Shown here in pieces: positions 1 through 7,558 of a stretch of 64,000 nucleotides of DNA. The translations under genes were made by a program, and so were the position numbers. The first letter of the stretch is position 1, and each line of letters begins with the position of its first letter. Origin of the DNA: Amycolatopsis acididurans (GTDB taxonomy: Bacteria > Actinomycetota > Actinomycetes > Mycobacteriales > Pseudonocardiaceae); contig NZ_JAAXLS010000003.1 in the NCBI RefSeq assembly GCF_012328925.1, positions 62,001 through 126,000 on the forward strand, given 5' to 3'. Below the pieces are notes generated by a model. The model saw only the letters and a list, made by a program, of their open reading frames with translations. It searched no databases and was not told where the DNA came from.

Positions 1-466
1 CGGTGCCGGCGTAGTCCTTATAGGTGCGCAGCGCGGCGAGCAGATCGTTGCGGGTCACCGGAACGACGGCCGGGCCGGAGCGCTCCTGGCCACCGCCGAC
101 CGTCGCGGTCGGACCGACGATCGGGTCGGTTTCCTCGGGGACACACCGGAAGGCGTAGGCACCGTTGCCGAGCGTCACCCGCATCGACCGGGTCGTTCCG
201 GCGCCGAGGCCGTCGACCTCGCCGAAAACCGTGCCGGTGCCGGGATCGATGAGCTCGACCTCGGCGGTGACCGAACCGGTGTTGTGCACCTGGAAGCTCT
301 GCGGTCCCGGCCTCGGGTCGGTCCAGCCCTGTCCGCACGCGGACCGCGAAACGGAGATGACCGGATCACCGCCGGCCTCCGCCGACGTGCTCCGCCAGAT
401 CACGACGCCCGCCCCGGCCACGATCACCACCAGTGCGAGCACCACGCCCACAACCCGCCGCGACAC
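1..466 (-). CDS. EfeO-like iron-uptake lipoprotein/cupredoxin protein (partial, C-terminus off the left edge)
   Basis: The frame reads leftward from a GTG at 466, preceded by the RBS-like AGGGGCAGG, and stays open to the window edge, so only about 155 residues are visible. Residues 5-24 are one hydrophobic segment (VVGVVLALVVIVAGAGVVIW), a membrane anchor or uncleaved signal. A beta-rich cupredoxin-like domain follows with two cysteines (SRSACGQGW and YAFRCVP), as in the N-terminal domain of EfeO. The last visible stretch, NDLLAALRTYKDYA, looks like the first helix of the imelysin/M75 domain. EfeO proteins work with EfeU and EfeB in iron uptake; those genes would lie outside the window. The family is fairly clear, but the full length is unseen. 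Confidence 0.72.
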   Translation of the reverse strand, partial: MSRRVVGVVLALVVIVAGAGVVIWRSTSAEAGGDPVISVSRSACGQGWTDPRPGPQSFQVHNTGSVTAEVELIDPGTGTVFGEVDGLGAGTTRSMRVTLGNGAYAFRCVPEETDPIVGPTATVGGGQERSGPAVVPVTRNDLLAALRTYKDYAGT

Positions 467-634
467 CCTGCCCCTATCGCTCGAAATGATGACGACTGCG
501 AGCGGAGCGTAAGCGGCAGAGGTGAACTTCTCTCCGTTTTCAGCCCTTACGGCGCAAGGTTCAGGGAGAGTTCACGCACGATTTCCGCCGATACCGTCCA
601 AATCGGATATTCCCACCGAACAGGCCGGAACGGG

Positions 635-1105
635 TTAGCCGCGACGGGTAAGCACGAAGATCGGCAGCTCGCGGCCGGCCTCGGCCCGCTCCATCGCATA
701 GCCCGGCCAGAACCGGAGCAGCCGGCGCCACAGGTCGTCGTACTGCTCACCCTTCGCCGGTGCCGCGGTGACCGGGATGGCCCGGCCCCGCACCTCCACC
801 ACGGCGTCGGGACAGTCGCGCAGGTTGTAGGTCCAGCCGGGATCGCGGGTGCGCCCCCAGTTGGAGCCGACGAGGACGAAGCCGTTCTCGTACGGGAAGT
901 ACAGCAGGTTGGTGCTGCGGGGCTGCCCGCTCTTGCGGCCCACCGTGGTGAGCCGCAGAGACGGCAGCCCCGCGATGGCCACGAGGCTGACCTTGCCGCG
1001 GAAAACCCGGTACAGCCGCTTGTCCACCCAGATGATCGCGGTCGCGAGTCGCATCAGCCACGGTCTGGTGCCCAGTGCGCGGGCGAGTGCGGAAAGCGGG
1101 TTCAC
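635..1105 (-). CDS. nitroreductase/quinone reductase family protein (Ddn/DUF385, F420-type)
   Basis: A 156-residue protein. The GTG at 1105 starts VNPLSALARALG and leaves only 20 bp to the stop of egtD upstream, so it is probably the last gene of the egt transcript. TTVGRKSGQPRSTNLLYFP and VLVGSNWGRTRDPGWTYNL are typical of the deazaflavin (F420)-dependent nitroreductase family, a small split beta-barrel that binds F420H2. A basic, hydrophobic N-terminus precedes the barrel, as in membrane-associated Ddn proteins. The substrate cannot be read from sequence; quinones or nitro compounds are usual for the family. A longer open frame extending upstream lies inside egtD in another frame and is not coding. 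Confidence 0.82.
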   Translation of the reverse strand: MNPLSALARALGTRPWLMRLATAIIWVDKRLYRVFRGKVSLVAIAGLPSLRLTTVGRKSGQPRSTNLLYFPYENGFVLVGSNWGRTRDPGWTYNLRDCPDAVVEVRGRAIPVTAAPAKGEQYDDLWRRLLRFWPGYAMERAEAGRELPIFVLTRRG

Positions 1106-1125
1106 CGCCCTATTTGACCACTTCG

Positions 1126-2100
1126 TCAGCTGACGGTCCGGGCCAGGGACACCCCGAACCGGTTCTGTTCGTCGGTCCACCACCGTTCGACGGCGAACCC
1201 GTTCTCGGTCAGCTCGGCCGCGATCCCGTTCGGCCGGAACTTCGCCGAGATCTCGGTGCGGATGTACTCGCCTTCGGCGAAGGAGACCTCCATGCCCGCG
1301 CCGGGAATACGCACCGTCAGATCCCGGCGCGCCCGCAGCCGCATCTCGATCCACTCGTTGCGCGCGTCCCAGTACGACTCGTGCGCGAAATCGTCCAGGT
1401 CGAAGTCCGCGCCCAGCGTCCGGTTCACCACCCGCAGCACGTTGAGGTTGAACTGCGCGGTGACCCCGGCGGCGTCGTCGTAGGCGCGGACCAGGACGTC
1501 CGGGTTCTTGACCAGGTCCGTGCCCAGCAGCAGCCACTCCCCCTCGGTCAGCACGTCCCGCACCGAGCGCAGGAACTTGCCCCGGTCGGCGGGCAGGAAG
1601 TTACCGATCGTGCCGCCGAGGAAGGCCACCAGGCGCGGCGCGTCACCGGGCAGCAGGCCGAGGTGCTCGGTGAAGTCGCCGACCACGCCCCGCACGTCCA
1701 GCCCCGGATAGTCGCCGCGGATCGCCTCCACGGCCTCGGCGAGCGCGGATTCGGACACGTCCAGCGGAACGAACGTGCGCAGCGTCCCGTGCTCGCGCAT
1801 CCCGTCCAGCAGCAGCCGCGTCTTCTCGCTCGACCCTGAACCCAGCTCGACGAGCGTGCGAGCACCGGTGACCCGCGCGATCTCGCCGGCCTGGCGTTCG
1901 AGCACCTCGCGTTCGGCCCGCGTCGGGTAGTACTCGGGAAGGCGCGTGATGTCCTCGAACAGCTCGCTGCCGCGCGCGTCGTAGAACCACTTGGCGGGCA
2001 GCCACTTCTGCGTGGCCGACAACCCCGACCGCACGTCCACGCGCAGCGCTTCGGCGATACCGTCCGGGTCGCGGTGCACGTCCAGTTCGAGCTCGCTCAT
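1126..2100 (-). CDS. egtD: L-histidine N-alpha-methyltransferase (ergothioneine biosynthesis)
   Basis: EgtD makes hercynine by adding three methyl groups to histidine from SAM. The 324-residue protein has the family hallmarks: WFYDARGSELFEDI and EYYPTR (residues 39-61), the SAM-binding ELGSGSSEK (85-93), and the C-terminal histidine-site region ending in SFAEGEYIRTEISAKF. The length is normal for actinobacterial EgtD. Its ATG overlaps the egtC stop by 4 bp (2097-2100), showing translational coupling at the end of an egtA-B-C-D series. The F420-type reductase follows 20 bp downstream, where mycobacteria carry egtE. Confidence 0.96.
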   Translation of the reverse strand: MSELELDVHRDPDGIAEALRVDVRSGLSATQKWLPAKWFYDARGSELFEDITRLPEYYPTRAEREVLERQAGEIARVTGARTLVELGSGSSEKTRLLLDGMREHGTLRTFVPLDVSESALAEAVEAIRGDYPGLDVRGVVGDFTEHLGLLPGDAPRLVAFLGGTIGNFLPADRGKFLRSVRDVLTEGEWLLLGTDLVKNPDVLVRAYDDAAGVTAQFNLNVLRVVNRTLGADFDLDDFAHESYWDARNEWIEMRLRARRDLTVRIPGAGMEVSFAEGEYIRTEISAKFRPNGIAAELTENGFAVERWWTDEQNRFGVSLARTVS

Positions 2101-2858
2101 GAATCCTGACTCCGTTCAGCGTCGATGGGCATGAGATCCACCGCACCGCGGCGCGCGATCACGGCGTGCCCGTGCGGAACCGGGGCCCAGCCCGGTCCGC
2201 CGTCGGTGGGTTCCGAGGCGACCACCACGGCGCCGCCGGTTTCGCGGACCGACAGCGCGTGCGTCCAGGCCGTGGCCACTAGGACGTCGCCGTCGGTCAG
2301 CAGGAAGTTCAGCCGCGAACCGGGCGCGGCGCGCTCGGTCCCGGCGACGAGATCGGCGACCGCCCGCGCGGGGTCCTCGCCGGCGTGCAGCCGCTCCCGC
2401 AGCAACGCCCACAGCAGCGCCGAATCCGTCGGCGCGTCCAGCGTCAGCAGGTCGGTGACCGGCAGCTTCCCGGCGAGCGCCGCCATCGAGTCCGGCCATG
2501 CGGTGATCAGCCCGTTGTGGCTGAACAGCCAGCGCCCGTCGGTGAAGGGGGCGCAGGCCGCCTCCATCACCGGCATTCCGGCCGTGCCGTTGCGCACGGC
2601 CGCCACGAACGCCCCGGACCGCACCGAACGGGCGAGCCGGGGCACGTCGTGGTCGGACCAGATCGGGTTCGCCCGCCGGTAGCGCACCGGCGCGCCTTCG
2701 CCGTCGTACCAGGCCAGCCCGAAACCGTCGGCGTTGACGGTGCCGCCGCCGCGCATGTCGTTCGGGGCGTAGGACTGGTGCAGCAGCGCATGCGGCGCGT
2801 CGAACACCAGCTCCGCGGGCGAGACGGCCGGGCCGAGATAGGCGAGGTGCCTACACAT
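2097..2858 (-). CDS. egtC: gamma-glutamyl-hercynylcysteine sulfoxide hydrolase
   Basis: EgtC is a class II (Ntn) glutamine-amidotransferase-like amidohydrolase that removes the glutamate from gamma-glutamyl-hercynylcysteine sulfoxide. The 253-residue protein begins MCRHLAYLGP, placing the nucleophile Cys2 directly after Met. GGGTVNADGFGLAWY and LFSHNGLI are the conserved N-terminal nucleophile-domain motifs. It overlaps egtB by 8 bp at its start and egtD by 4 bp at its end, so the three are almost certainly co-translated. Confidence 0.95.
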   Translation of the reverse strand: MCRHLAYLGPAVSPAELVFDAPHALLHQSYAPNDMRGGGTVNADGFGLAWYDGEGAPVRYRRANPIWSDHDVPRLARSVRSGAFVAAVRNGTAGMPVMEAACAPFTDGRWLFSHNGLITAWPDSMAALAGKLPVTDLLTLDAPTDSALLWALLRERLHAGEDPARAVADLVAGTERAAPGSRLNFLLTDGDVLVATAWTHALSVRETGGAVVVASEPTDGGPGWAPVPHGHAVIARRGAVDLMPIDAERSQDS

Positions 2859-4197
2859 GACCCGCGTCCCGGGCGCAGCGGAAGCCCGCGAAGATCTGCC
2901 TGCGGATCGGGTAGTCCCAGTTGCGGAACGTGCCGCGGATGGCGGCCGCGTCGGTGCCGAACGAACCGCCGCGCAGCACCTTGTACTCCGGGCCGAAGAA
3001 GACCTCCGAGTACTCGCGGTAGGGAAACGCCACGAATCCCGGGTAGCCGTGGAAGTCGGTGCTCGTCCACTCCCAGACGTCCCCGATCAGCTGGTGCGCC
3101 CCGAGCGCGGACACGCCCGCCGGGTAGGCGCCCGCTTCGGCCGGGCTCAGGTGCCGCTGCCCGAGGTTGGCGTGCTCGGCCGTGGGCTCGTCGTTGCCCC
3201 AGGGATAACGGCGCGACTCGCCGGTGGCCGGATCGAACCGGGCGGCCTTCTCCCACTCCGCCTCGGTGGGCAGCCGCTTGCCCGCCCACGCGGCGTACGC
3301 CTCTGCCTCGTAGTAGGACACGTGCACGACGGGCTGCCGCGGCGGCACCGGCTCGTCCACCCCGAACCGGGTGCGCCGCCAGCCGTCGTGCTCGCGGCGC
3401 CAGAACCGCGGTGCGGTGATGTCGTGCGCGGTGCGGTAGGCCCAGCCCTGCTCGCTCCACCACCGTGGCTGGTCGTAGCCGCCGGCCTCCAGGAACTCGA
3501 TGTAGGCGGCGTTGGTGACCGGGGTGGTGTCGAGGAAGTACGCGTCCACCGCGACCTCGTGGGCCGGGCGCTCGTTGTCCAGCGCCCACGGTTCGACGCT
3601 GGTGCCCATCACGAACGATCCGGCCGGGATGTGCACCTCGCCGGGCAGTGGCCCGCCCCGGCGCGAAGGCGGCGCGGGCGCGTGCAGCACCGGTTCACCC
3701 TCGCGCAGCTGGTGGGTGGCCAGCATCGTCTCGTCGTGCTGCTGTTCGTGCTGGGTGATCATGCCGAACGCGAACGCCGCGTCGGTGAGCCTGCGTCCCT
3801 CCAGCGGCGCGCGTTCCAGCACCTCGAACGCCTTGGCGCGGACCTCGCCGACGTAGGCGCGGGCCTCGGCCGGGCCGAGCAGCGGCAGCGCGGGCCGGTC
3901 GGCACGCGGATGCTGGAAGGCGTCGTAGAGGTCGTCGATGTCGGGACGCAACGGCTCACGGCCGCCGACGTCCCGCACCAGCCACAGTTCCTCCTGGCTG
4001 CCGATATGCGCCAGATCCCACACCAGCGGCGACATCAGCTTCGAATGCTGGCGCACCAGATCCTCGTCGTCCACGGCATCGGTCAGCGCCGTGCTGCGCT
4101 CGCGCGCACGGGTGAGCGCCCGCGCCGCGTGGTCCCGCAGATCCTCCTTGCGCATTTCGCGCAGAATGCTGGGCGCTTCGTGCAAAGTCTCGGACAC
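2851..4197 (-). CDS. egtB: ergothioneine sulfoxide synthase (non-heme iron, DinB/FGE fusion)
   Basis: EgtB is the iron enzyme that joins hercynine to a gamma-glutamylcysteine or cysteine thiol with oxygen. I place the start at the GTG at 4197 (VSETLHEAPS), which has GGAGGGG 7-8 bp upstream and lies 2 bp after the egtA stop; this gives 448 residues. The N-terminal DinB-type bundle carries the three iron-ligand histidines: His64 in DLAHI and His150/His154 in HEQQHDE (H-x3-H-x-E). The C-terminal half is the formylglycine-generating-enzyme-like domain (PGEVHIPAGSFVMG, KRLPTEAEWEKAARF, DVWEWTSTDFHGYPGF, VLRGGSFGT, RNWDYPIRRQIFAGFRCARD split among them). Presence of egtA next door suggests the gamma-glutamylcysteine-using type. 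Confidence 0.96.
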   Translation of the reverse strand: MSETLHEAPSILREMRKEDLRDHAARALTRARERSTALTDAVDDEDLVRQHSKLMSPLVWDLAHIGSQEELWLVRDVGGREPLRPDIDDLYDAFQHPRADRPALPLLGPAEARAYVGEVRAKAFEVLERAPLEGRRLTDAAFAFGMITQHEQQHDETMLATHQLREGEPVLHAPAPPSRRGGPLPGEVHIPAGSFVMGTSVEPWALDNERPAHEVAVDAYFLDTTPVTNAAYIEFLEAGGYDQPRWWSEQGWAYRTAHDITAPRFWRREHDGWRRTRFGVDEPVPPRQPVVHVSYYEAEAYAAWAGKRLPTEAEWEKAARFDPATGESRRYPWGNDEPTAEHANLGQRHLSPAEAGAYPAGVSALGAHQLIGDVWEWTSTDFHGYPGFVAFPYREYSEVFFGPEYKVLRGGSFGTDAAAIRGTFRNWDYPIRRQIFAGFRCARDAGHV

Positions 4198-4199
4198 AA

Positions 4200-5462
4200 C
4201 TACTCCCCTCCCGCGCGCACGAGCCCCTGCGCGCTCTCGCTGATCTCGGCGACGGTGCCGGCAGGCAGCCCCATATGGGCCAGCTCGGCGCATCCGAGAT
4301 CGACGACTTTCCTTGCGGCTGAAGCAATCGACGCATCGGCCAGTCCGGCTCTGGCCGCGCGCTCCCACTTCCCTTCGACGGGTTCGCAGATCTCCAGAAT
4401 TTTGTCCACGGTGGACGGACGGTTCAGCAGCGCGGCGAGCAGCGCCACCGGGTGCAGCCAGCGGGCGCGCGGCTGCGCGTCGAGGTAGCGCACCTCGAGG
4501 TATCCGTGCGGCCGCACCGGGGTGAACATCGTGGTGAGGTGGTAGTCGAGGTCCTCGGTGGTGGGCGGGCCCGGCAGGCCGGCCGCGCGACCGTCGCTGA
4601 CCCACTGGCCGAAGGTGAACCCTTCCGGCGCGTCCCATGGCCCGTCGGGCCGGCGCACCGCCATCAACGGGGTGTCCATGATCCGGCTCGCCCACGTGGC
4701 GGCCGGATCCGGCGACGGTGTGGTGGCGAACGTACGCGCCCGTTCGGTTTCCATCACCGCCAGCCAGCGCGCCGACGGCGTGCCCGTGTCGTGTCCGGCG
4801 TGGACCCGCGAATTGGCGAACGTGGCCAGCAACGGGGGCCCGAGCGCGTGCACCGCGGCCCACCGGGCGGCGAGCCCGTCCCGTTCCCCGCTGTCGACAC
4901 AGATCTGCAGCCCCGCGGTGCTGCACATCATCGTCACGCCGCCCGTGCCCATCGGGGCGAAGCGGCGTTCCATCGTGGCGTAACGCGGTGTGTCGAGCAC
5001 CCGCGCGGGCGGGCGGAAGGGATCGATGCCCGTTTCACCGAGGGCGAACCCGGCTCGGGCGAGCAGATCGGTCAGATGGGAAAGATCGGCGGAAACCACA
5101 TCCGACAACTCCCGCAGCGAGGCCTGCGGTAGTGCGGAGATCTCCACCTGGCCACCGGGCTCCACCGTGAGCGGTGAGCCTGCGGGCAATGGCTGGACGG
5201 GACTGTCCGGGTCGAGGGTGCGCGGGGCGTGGGCCCCCAGCGCGCGGGCGAGGTCTTGCGGGTCGAGCGGTCTTCGCGGGTCGTCGGCGTAGTGCACGGT
5301 GTACTCGAGTTCCACCCCGAGCAGGCGGGGTGGCCCGTGTTTGAAGCACACCGACGCGACATAGGCCTCACCGGCGGCACGGTCGGAGATCACTCTCGCC
5401 GAGAGTTCGGCGACCCCTCCCGCAACTCCGGTGCATCCCGGCACGTGGCGAACAGCTGTCAT
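4200..5462 (-). CDS. egtA: ergothioneine-pathway glutamate-cysteine ligase
   Basis: EgtA makes gamma-glutamylcysteine, the sulfur donor for EgtB. The 420-residue protein belongs to the GCS2/EgtA family: LLGVELEYTVHYADDPRR near residue 45, VEPGGQVEISALPQ, MCSTAGLQICVDSG, LLATFANSRVHAG and the C-terminal GYLEVRYLDAQPRARW. I use the ATG at 5462; a TTG 15 bp upstream is an alternative, and neither has a strong RBS. It opens the egtABCD operon and is divergent from the AcnR-like gene across 136 bp that contain an AcnR-type palindrome. Confidence 0.94.
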   Translation of the reverse strand: MTAVRHVPGCTGVAGGVAELSARVISDRAAGEAYVASVCFKHGPPRLLGVELEYTVHYADDPRRPLDPQDLARALGAHAPRTLDPDSPVQPLPAGSPLTVEPGGQVEISALPQASLRELSDVVSADLSHLTDLLARAGFALGETGIDPFRPPARVLDTPRYATMERRFAPMGTGGVTMMCSTAGLQICVDSGERDGLAARWAAVHALGPPLLATFANSRVHAGHDTGTPSARWLAVMETERARTFATTPSPDPAATWASRIMDTPLMAVRRPDGPWDAPEGFTFGQWVSDGRAAGLPGPPTTEDLDYHLTTMFTPVRPHGYLEVRYLDAQPRARWLHPVALLAALLNRPSTVDKILEICEPVEGKWERAARAGLADASIASAARKVVDLGCAELAHMGLPAGTVAEISESAQGLVRAGGE

Positions 5463-5545
5463 GTCACACCTGTCCAATCGGTGGGAGCACTTGGTTTCGG
5501 ACGCTACACGGGCCCTACGACAATTTCAGGCTTCGCCGCCCTCAG

Positions 5546-5561
5546 CAGTACGTACGTACGG
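5546..5561. promoter_or_regulatory. AcnR-type operator in the egtA/acnR divergent region
   Basis: The sequence CAGTACGTACGTACGG fits the published Corynebacterium AcnR operator pattern CAGNACnnncGTACTG at every fixed position except one (T to G at position 15). It lies 38 bp before the start of the AcnR-like gene and 84 bp from egtA, on the only DNA where both promoters can sit. Seen directly: the motif and its place. Inferred: autoregulation, and possibly control of egtA. Confidence 0.6.
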
Positions 5562-5598
5562 ATTGCGTAATAACTACCGGTGGTGACAGGATCGGGGA

Positions 5599-6192
5599 AT
5601 GCCACGGGTCAGCCAGGATCATCTCGATGCGCGAAGGCGCCAGATCCTCGACGGTTCACGCGTGTGCTTCGCCCGCTACGGCTACGAGGGTGCCACGGTC
5701 CGGCGGCTGGAGGAAGCCACCGGGCTCTCCCGTGGCGCGATCTTCCACCACTTCCGTGACAAGGAGTCGCTCTTCCTGGCGCTGGCCGAGGAGGACGCGG
5801 CACGGATGGCCGACGTCGTCGCCGCGCAGGGCCTGGTGCAGGTCATGCGCGAGCTGCTGTCCGGGGACAGCGAGCATCCGGCGGACTGGCTGGGCACGCG
5901 GCTGGAGGTGTCCCGGCGGCTGCGCACCGATCCCGAGTTTCGCGCGCGCTGGGCCGAACGCTCGCAGCAGCTGACCCTGGCGACCCGGCAGCGGCTGCTG
6001 CGCCAGCGCGAGGTGGGCAACCTCCGCGACGACGTCGACGTCGACGTGCTCACCTCGTATCTGGAACTGGTGCTGGAGGGGCTGGTCTCCCACCTGGCGA
6101 TGGGGCTGCCCGCCGACGATCTCGGGCCGGTCCTGGACCTGGTCGAGGAAAGCGTGCGGCGGCACCGCGTTCGGGCATCATTGGAGTCATGA
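5599..6192 (+). CDS. acnR: TetR-family repressor of the AcnR (aconitase repressor) type
   Basis: A 197-residue TetR regulator. The N-terminal HTH, GYEGATVRRLEEATGLSRGA with IFHHFRDKESLFLALAEEDA after it, is nearly the same as in Corynebacterium AcnR, which represses aconitase, and the similarity continues (RLEVSRRLRTDPEFRARW, VLTSYLELVLEGLVSHLA). In corynebacteria and relatives the gene sits next to acn. Here the upstream neighbour is egtA and the downstream one a DinB-fold protein that overlaps it by 4 bp, so no acn is adjacent. A matching operator lies upstream at 5546-5561. The regulator type is well supported; its targets here are inferred. Confidence 0.72.
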   Translation: MPRVSQDHLDARRRQILDGSRVCFARYGYEGATVRRLEEATGLSRGAIFHHFRDKESLFLALAEEDAARMADVVAAQGLVQVMRELLSGDSEHPADWLGTRLEVSRRLRTDPEFRARWAERSQQLTLATRQRLLRQREVGNLRDDVDVDVLTSYLELVLEGLVSHLAMGLPADDLGPVLDLVEESVRRHRVRASLES

Positions 6193-6764
6193 ACCTGCTC
6201 GACGCGCACGGCATCGCGCTGCGCGAGTTCGACCGCTGCGTGCATCTGGTGAAGGACGACCAGTGGGACGCGCCCACCGCCTGCGCGGACTGGAGTGTGC
6301 GGGAACTGCTGAACCACCTCGTCTCGGAGCAACTGTGGGTGCCGCATCTGCTGCACGGCGCGACATTGGCCGAGGTCGGTGACCGCTACGACGGCGACGT
6401 GCTCGGCGCGGATCCCGTGGCGGCCTGGGAAACCTCGTCGCGGTCGGCACGCCAGGCGTGGACCGAACCAGGGGCCACGCAGCGCCGCGTGCACCTGTCG
6501 TTCGGCGAGTCCGACGCCGAGGAGTACGGCTGGCAGATGGTCACCGACCTCGCCGTGCACGGCTGGGATCTGGCCGTCGGAATCGGTGCGCCACAACCGA
6601 TCCCGGCCGAACTGGCCGATACCGTGCTCCGGGTGATCGGGCCCCAGGTGCCCTCGTGGCAGGGCACCGGCATGTTCGCCCCGCCGGTCCCGGTCCCCGA
6701 CGACGCGCCGGCGGCCGACCACCTGGTCGCCCTGCTCGGCCGCGATCCGGCACTCGCCCACTGA
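6189..6764 (+). CDS. TIGR03086-type DinB-fold metal-binding protein (maleylpyruvate isomerase family)
   Basis: A 191-residue protein whose ATG overlaps the acnR stop by 4 bp. The N-terminal four-helix bundle has CADWSVRELLNHLVSEQLWV (residues 33-52) with the family histidine, and a second metal-site region, VTDLAVHGWDLAVGIG (around 118-133). These are characteristic of the mycothiol-dependent maleylpyruvate isomerase/DinB superfamily, in which three histidines bind a divalent metal and the thiol is mycothiol. The C-terminal tail PAADHLVALLGRDPALAH is the usual ending of TIGR03086 proteins. No maleylpyruvate pathway genes are nearby, so a general thiol-transfer or detoxification role is as likely as isomerase activity. 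Confidence 0.75.
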   Translation: MNLLDAHGIALREFDRCVHLVKDDQWDAPTACADWSVRELLNHLVSEQLWVPHLLHGATLAEVGDRYDGDVLGADPVAAWETSSRSARQAWTEPGATQRRVHLSFGESDAEEYGWQMVTDLAVHGWDLAVGIGAPQPIPAELADTVLRVIGPQVPSWQGTGMFAPPVPVPDDAPAADHLVALLGRDPALAH

Positions 6765-6773
6765 GCCACCGCG

Positions 6774-7343
6774 TCACGGCCGCGCCCGCAGCCGGTCGAC
6801 GAGCATGGCCAGCCGCAGTTCCTGGTTGCCCTCGCTCAGCCGCCCGGCGCGCTCGAGCGTGATCAGCCCGTGCAGCGCGCTCCAGCCCACCTCGGTCAGC
6901 GTCGCCGCGTCGCCGTCACCGGCCGGTTCCGTGAACACCGCGAGCAGTTCCCCGAAGGCCTCGCGCAGCGGTGCCGGCGAGTCGGGTTTCGCGAACGGGA
7001 GGTCGGTGGCCCGCGCGAACATCGCGTCGTAGAGCACGGGGTTGGCGGCGGCGAAGCCGGCGTAGGCCCGCAGCACGGCGACCAGCGCGTCGTCGGTGCC
7101 GGAGCGTGCCTCGCGCAGCCGTTCGGCGAGTTCGGCGAAACCCTCCAGCGCCACGGCCTCGACGATGGCGTCCTTGCTCTTGAAGTGGCTGTAGAGCACC
7201 GGCTGGCTGTACTCGATGCGCTCGGCGAGCCGCCGCGTGGTCACCGCGTCCCAGCCCTCCGCTTCGGCGAGCTGGCGCGCCGCGTCGATGATCAGCTGAT
7301 GCCGCTGGGCACGTTCCCGCTCCCGCCGTTCCTGAACCGACAT
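6774..7343 (-). CDS. TetR-family regulator with WHG-type ligand domain
   Basis: A 189-residue protein convergent with the DinB-fold gene (9 bp between stops). The HTH spans WDAVTTRRLAERIEYSQPVL and YSHFKSKDAIVEAVALEG. The C-terminal half contains YAGFAAANPVLYDAMFARA and SALHGLITLERAGRL, typical of the WHG-type ligand domain. The ATG at 7343 is followed within 30 bp upstream by a palindrome, suggesting an almost leaderless, autorepressed transcript. Target and ligand are unknown; the next rightward genes start 115 bp beyond the palindrome. Confidence 0.85.
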   Translation of the reverse strand: MSVQERRERERAQRHQLIIDAARQLAEAEGWDAVTTRRLAERIEYSQPVLYSHFKSKDAIVEAVALEGFAELAERLREARSGTDDALVAVLRAYAGFAAANPVLYDAMFARATDLPFAKPDSPAPLREAFGELLAVFTEPAGDGDAATLTEVGWSALHGLITLERAGRLSEGNQELRLAMLVDRLRARP

Positions 7344-7350
7344 ATGCTGA

Positions 7351-7369
7351 TTCTAGCATTGCTAGCAAT
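7351..7369. promoter_or_regulatory. probable TetR operator upstream of the regulator at 6774-7343
   Basis: A perfect 12-bp palindrome, ATTGCTAGCAAT (7358-7369), is preceded directly by a further half-site, TTCTAGCA (7351-7358). It sits 15 bp upstream of the TetR start codon, a typical autoregulatory position. The extra half-site would allow two dimers to bind. Confidence 0.5.
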
Positions 7370-7406
7370 CTGAGCCGTGTTCTCATCACTGCTCACGCGA
7401 GCGCCC

Positions 7407-7424
7407 GGTACCATGTATGGCACC
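7407..7424. promoter_or_regulatory. imperfect palindrome upstream of the CNNM leader
   Basis: GGTACCATGTATGGCACC is an 8+8-bp inverted repeat with one mismatch pair and a 2-bp centre. It lies 33 bp before the RBS of the leader ORF at 7457. It may be an operator or part of the promoter of the CNNM operon; nothing else supports it. Confidence 0.25.
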
Positions 7425-7456
7425 GCACCCGACATTTCCGAGGAGTGACACCTTTC

Positions 7457-7558
7457 GTGCGCGACGCGCCGTCACCTGGTGACAGTACTGAGCCGGGTGA
7501 CGAACCCGGCTTACCCGCTCATCATCCCGGCTTTCCCGCCCACGGTGGTGAAAGCTGA
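7457..7558 (+). CDS. candidate 33-residue proline-rich leader peptide, coupled to the CNNM gene
   Basis: A GTG at 7457 with AGGAG 11 bp upstream opens a frame of 33 codons that ends in TGA at 7556-7558, where the A of TGA is the A of the next gene's ATG (TGATG coupling). The product has at least six prolines (PSPGDSTEPGDEPGLPAH, then HPGFPAHGGES). The downstream gene encodes a CorC/CNNM protein, a class tied to magnesium handling; proline-rich leaders control magnesium transporters in enterobacteria (MgtL, CorL). The frame and coupling are seen; translation and regulation are inference. It could also be a chance frame. Confidence 0.35.
   Translation: MRDAPSPGDSTEPGDEPGLPAHHPGFPAHGGES

Noticed and set aside
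2851..4926. A long open frame giving EgtB a 240-residue N-terminal extension
   Set aside because: The extension lies inside egtA in another frame and has no family similarity; a GTG with a strong RBS sits 2 bp after the egtA stop.
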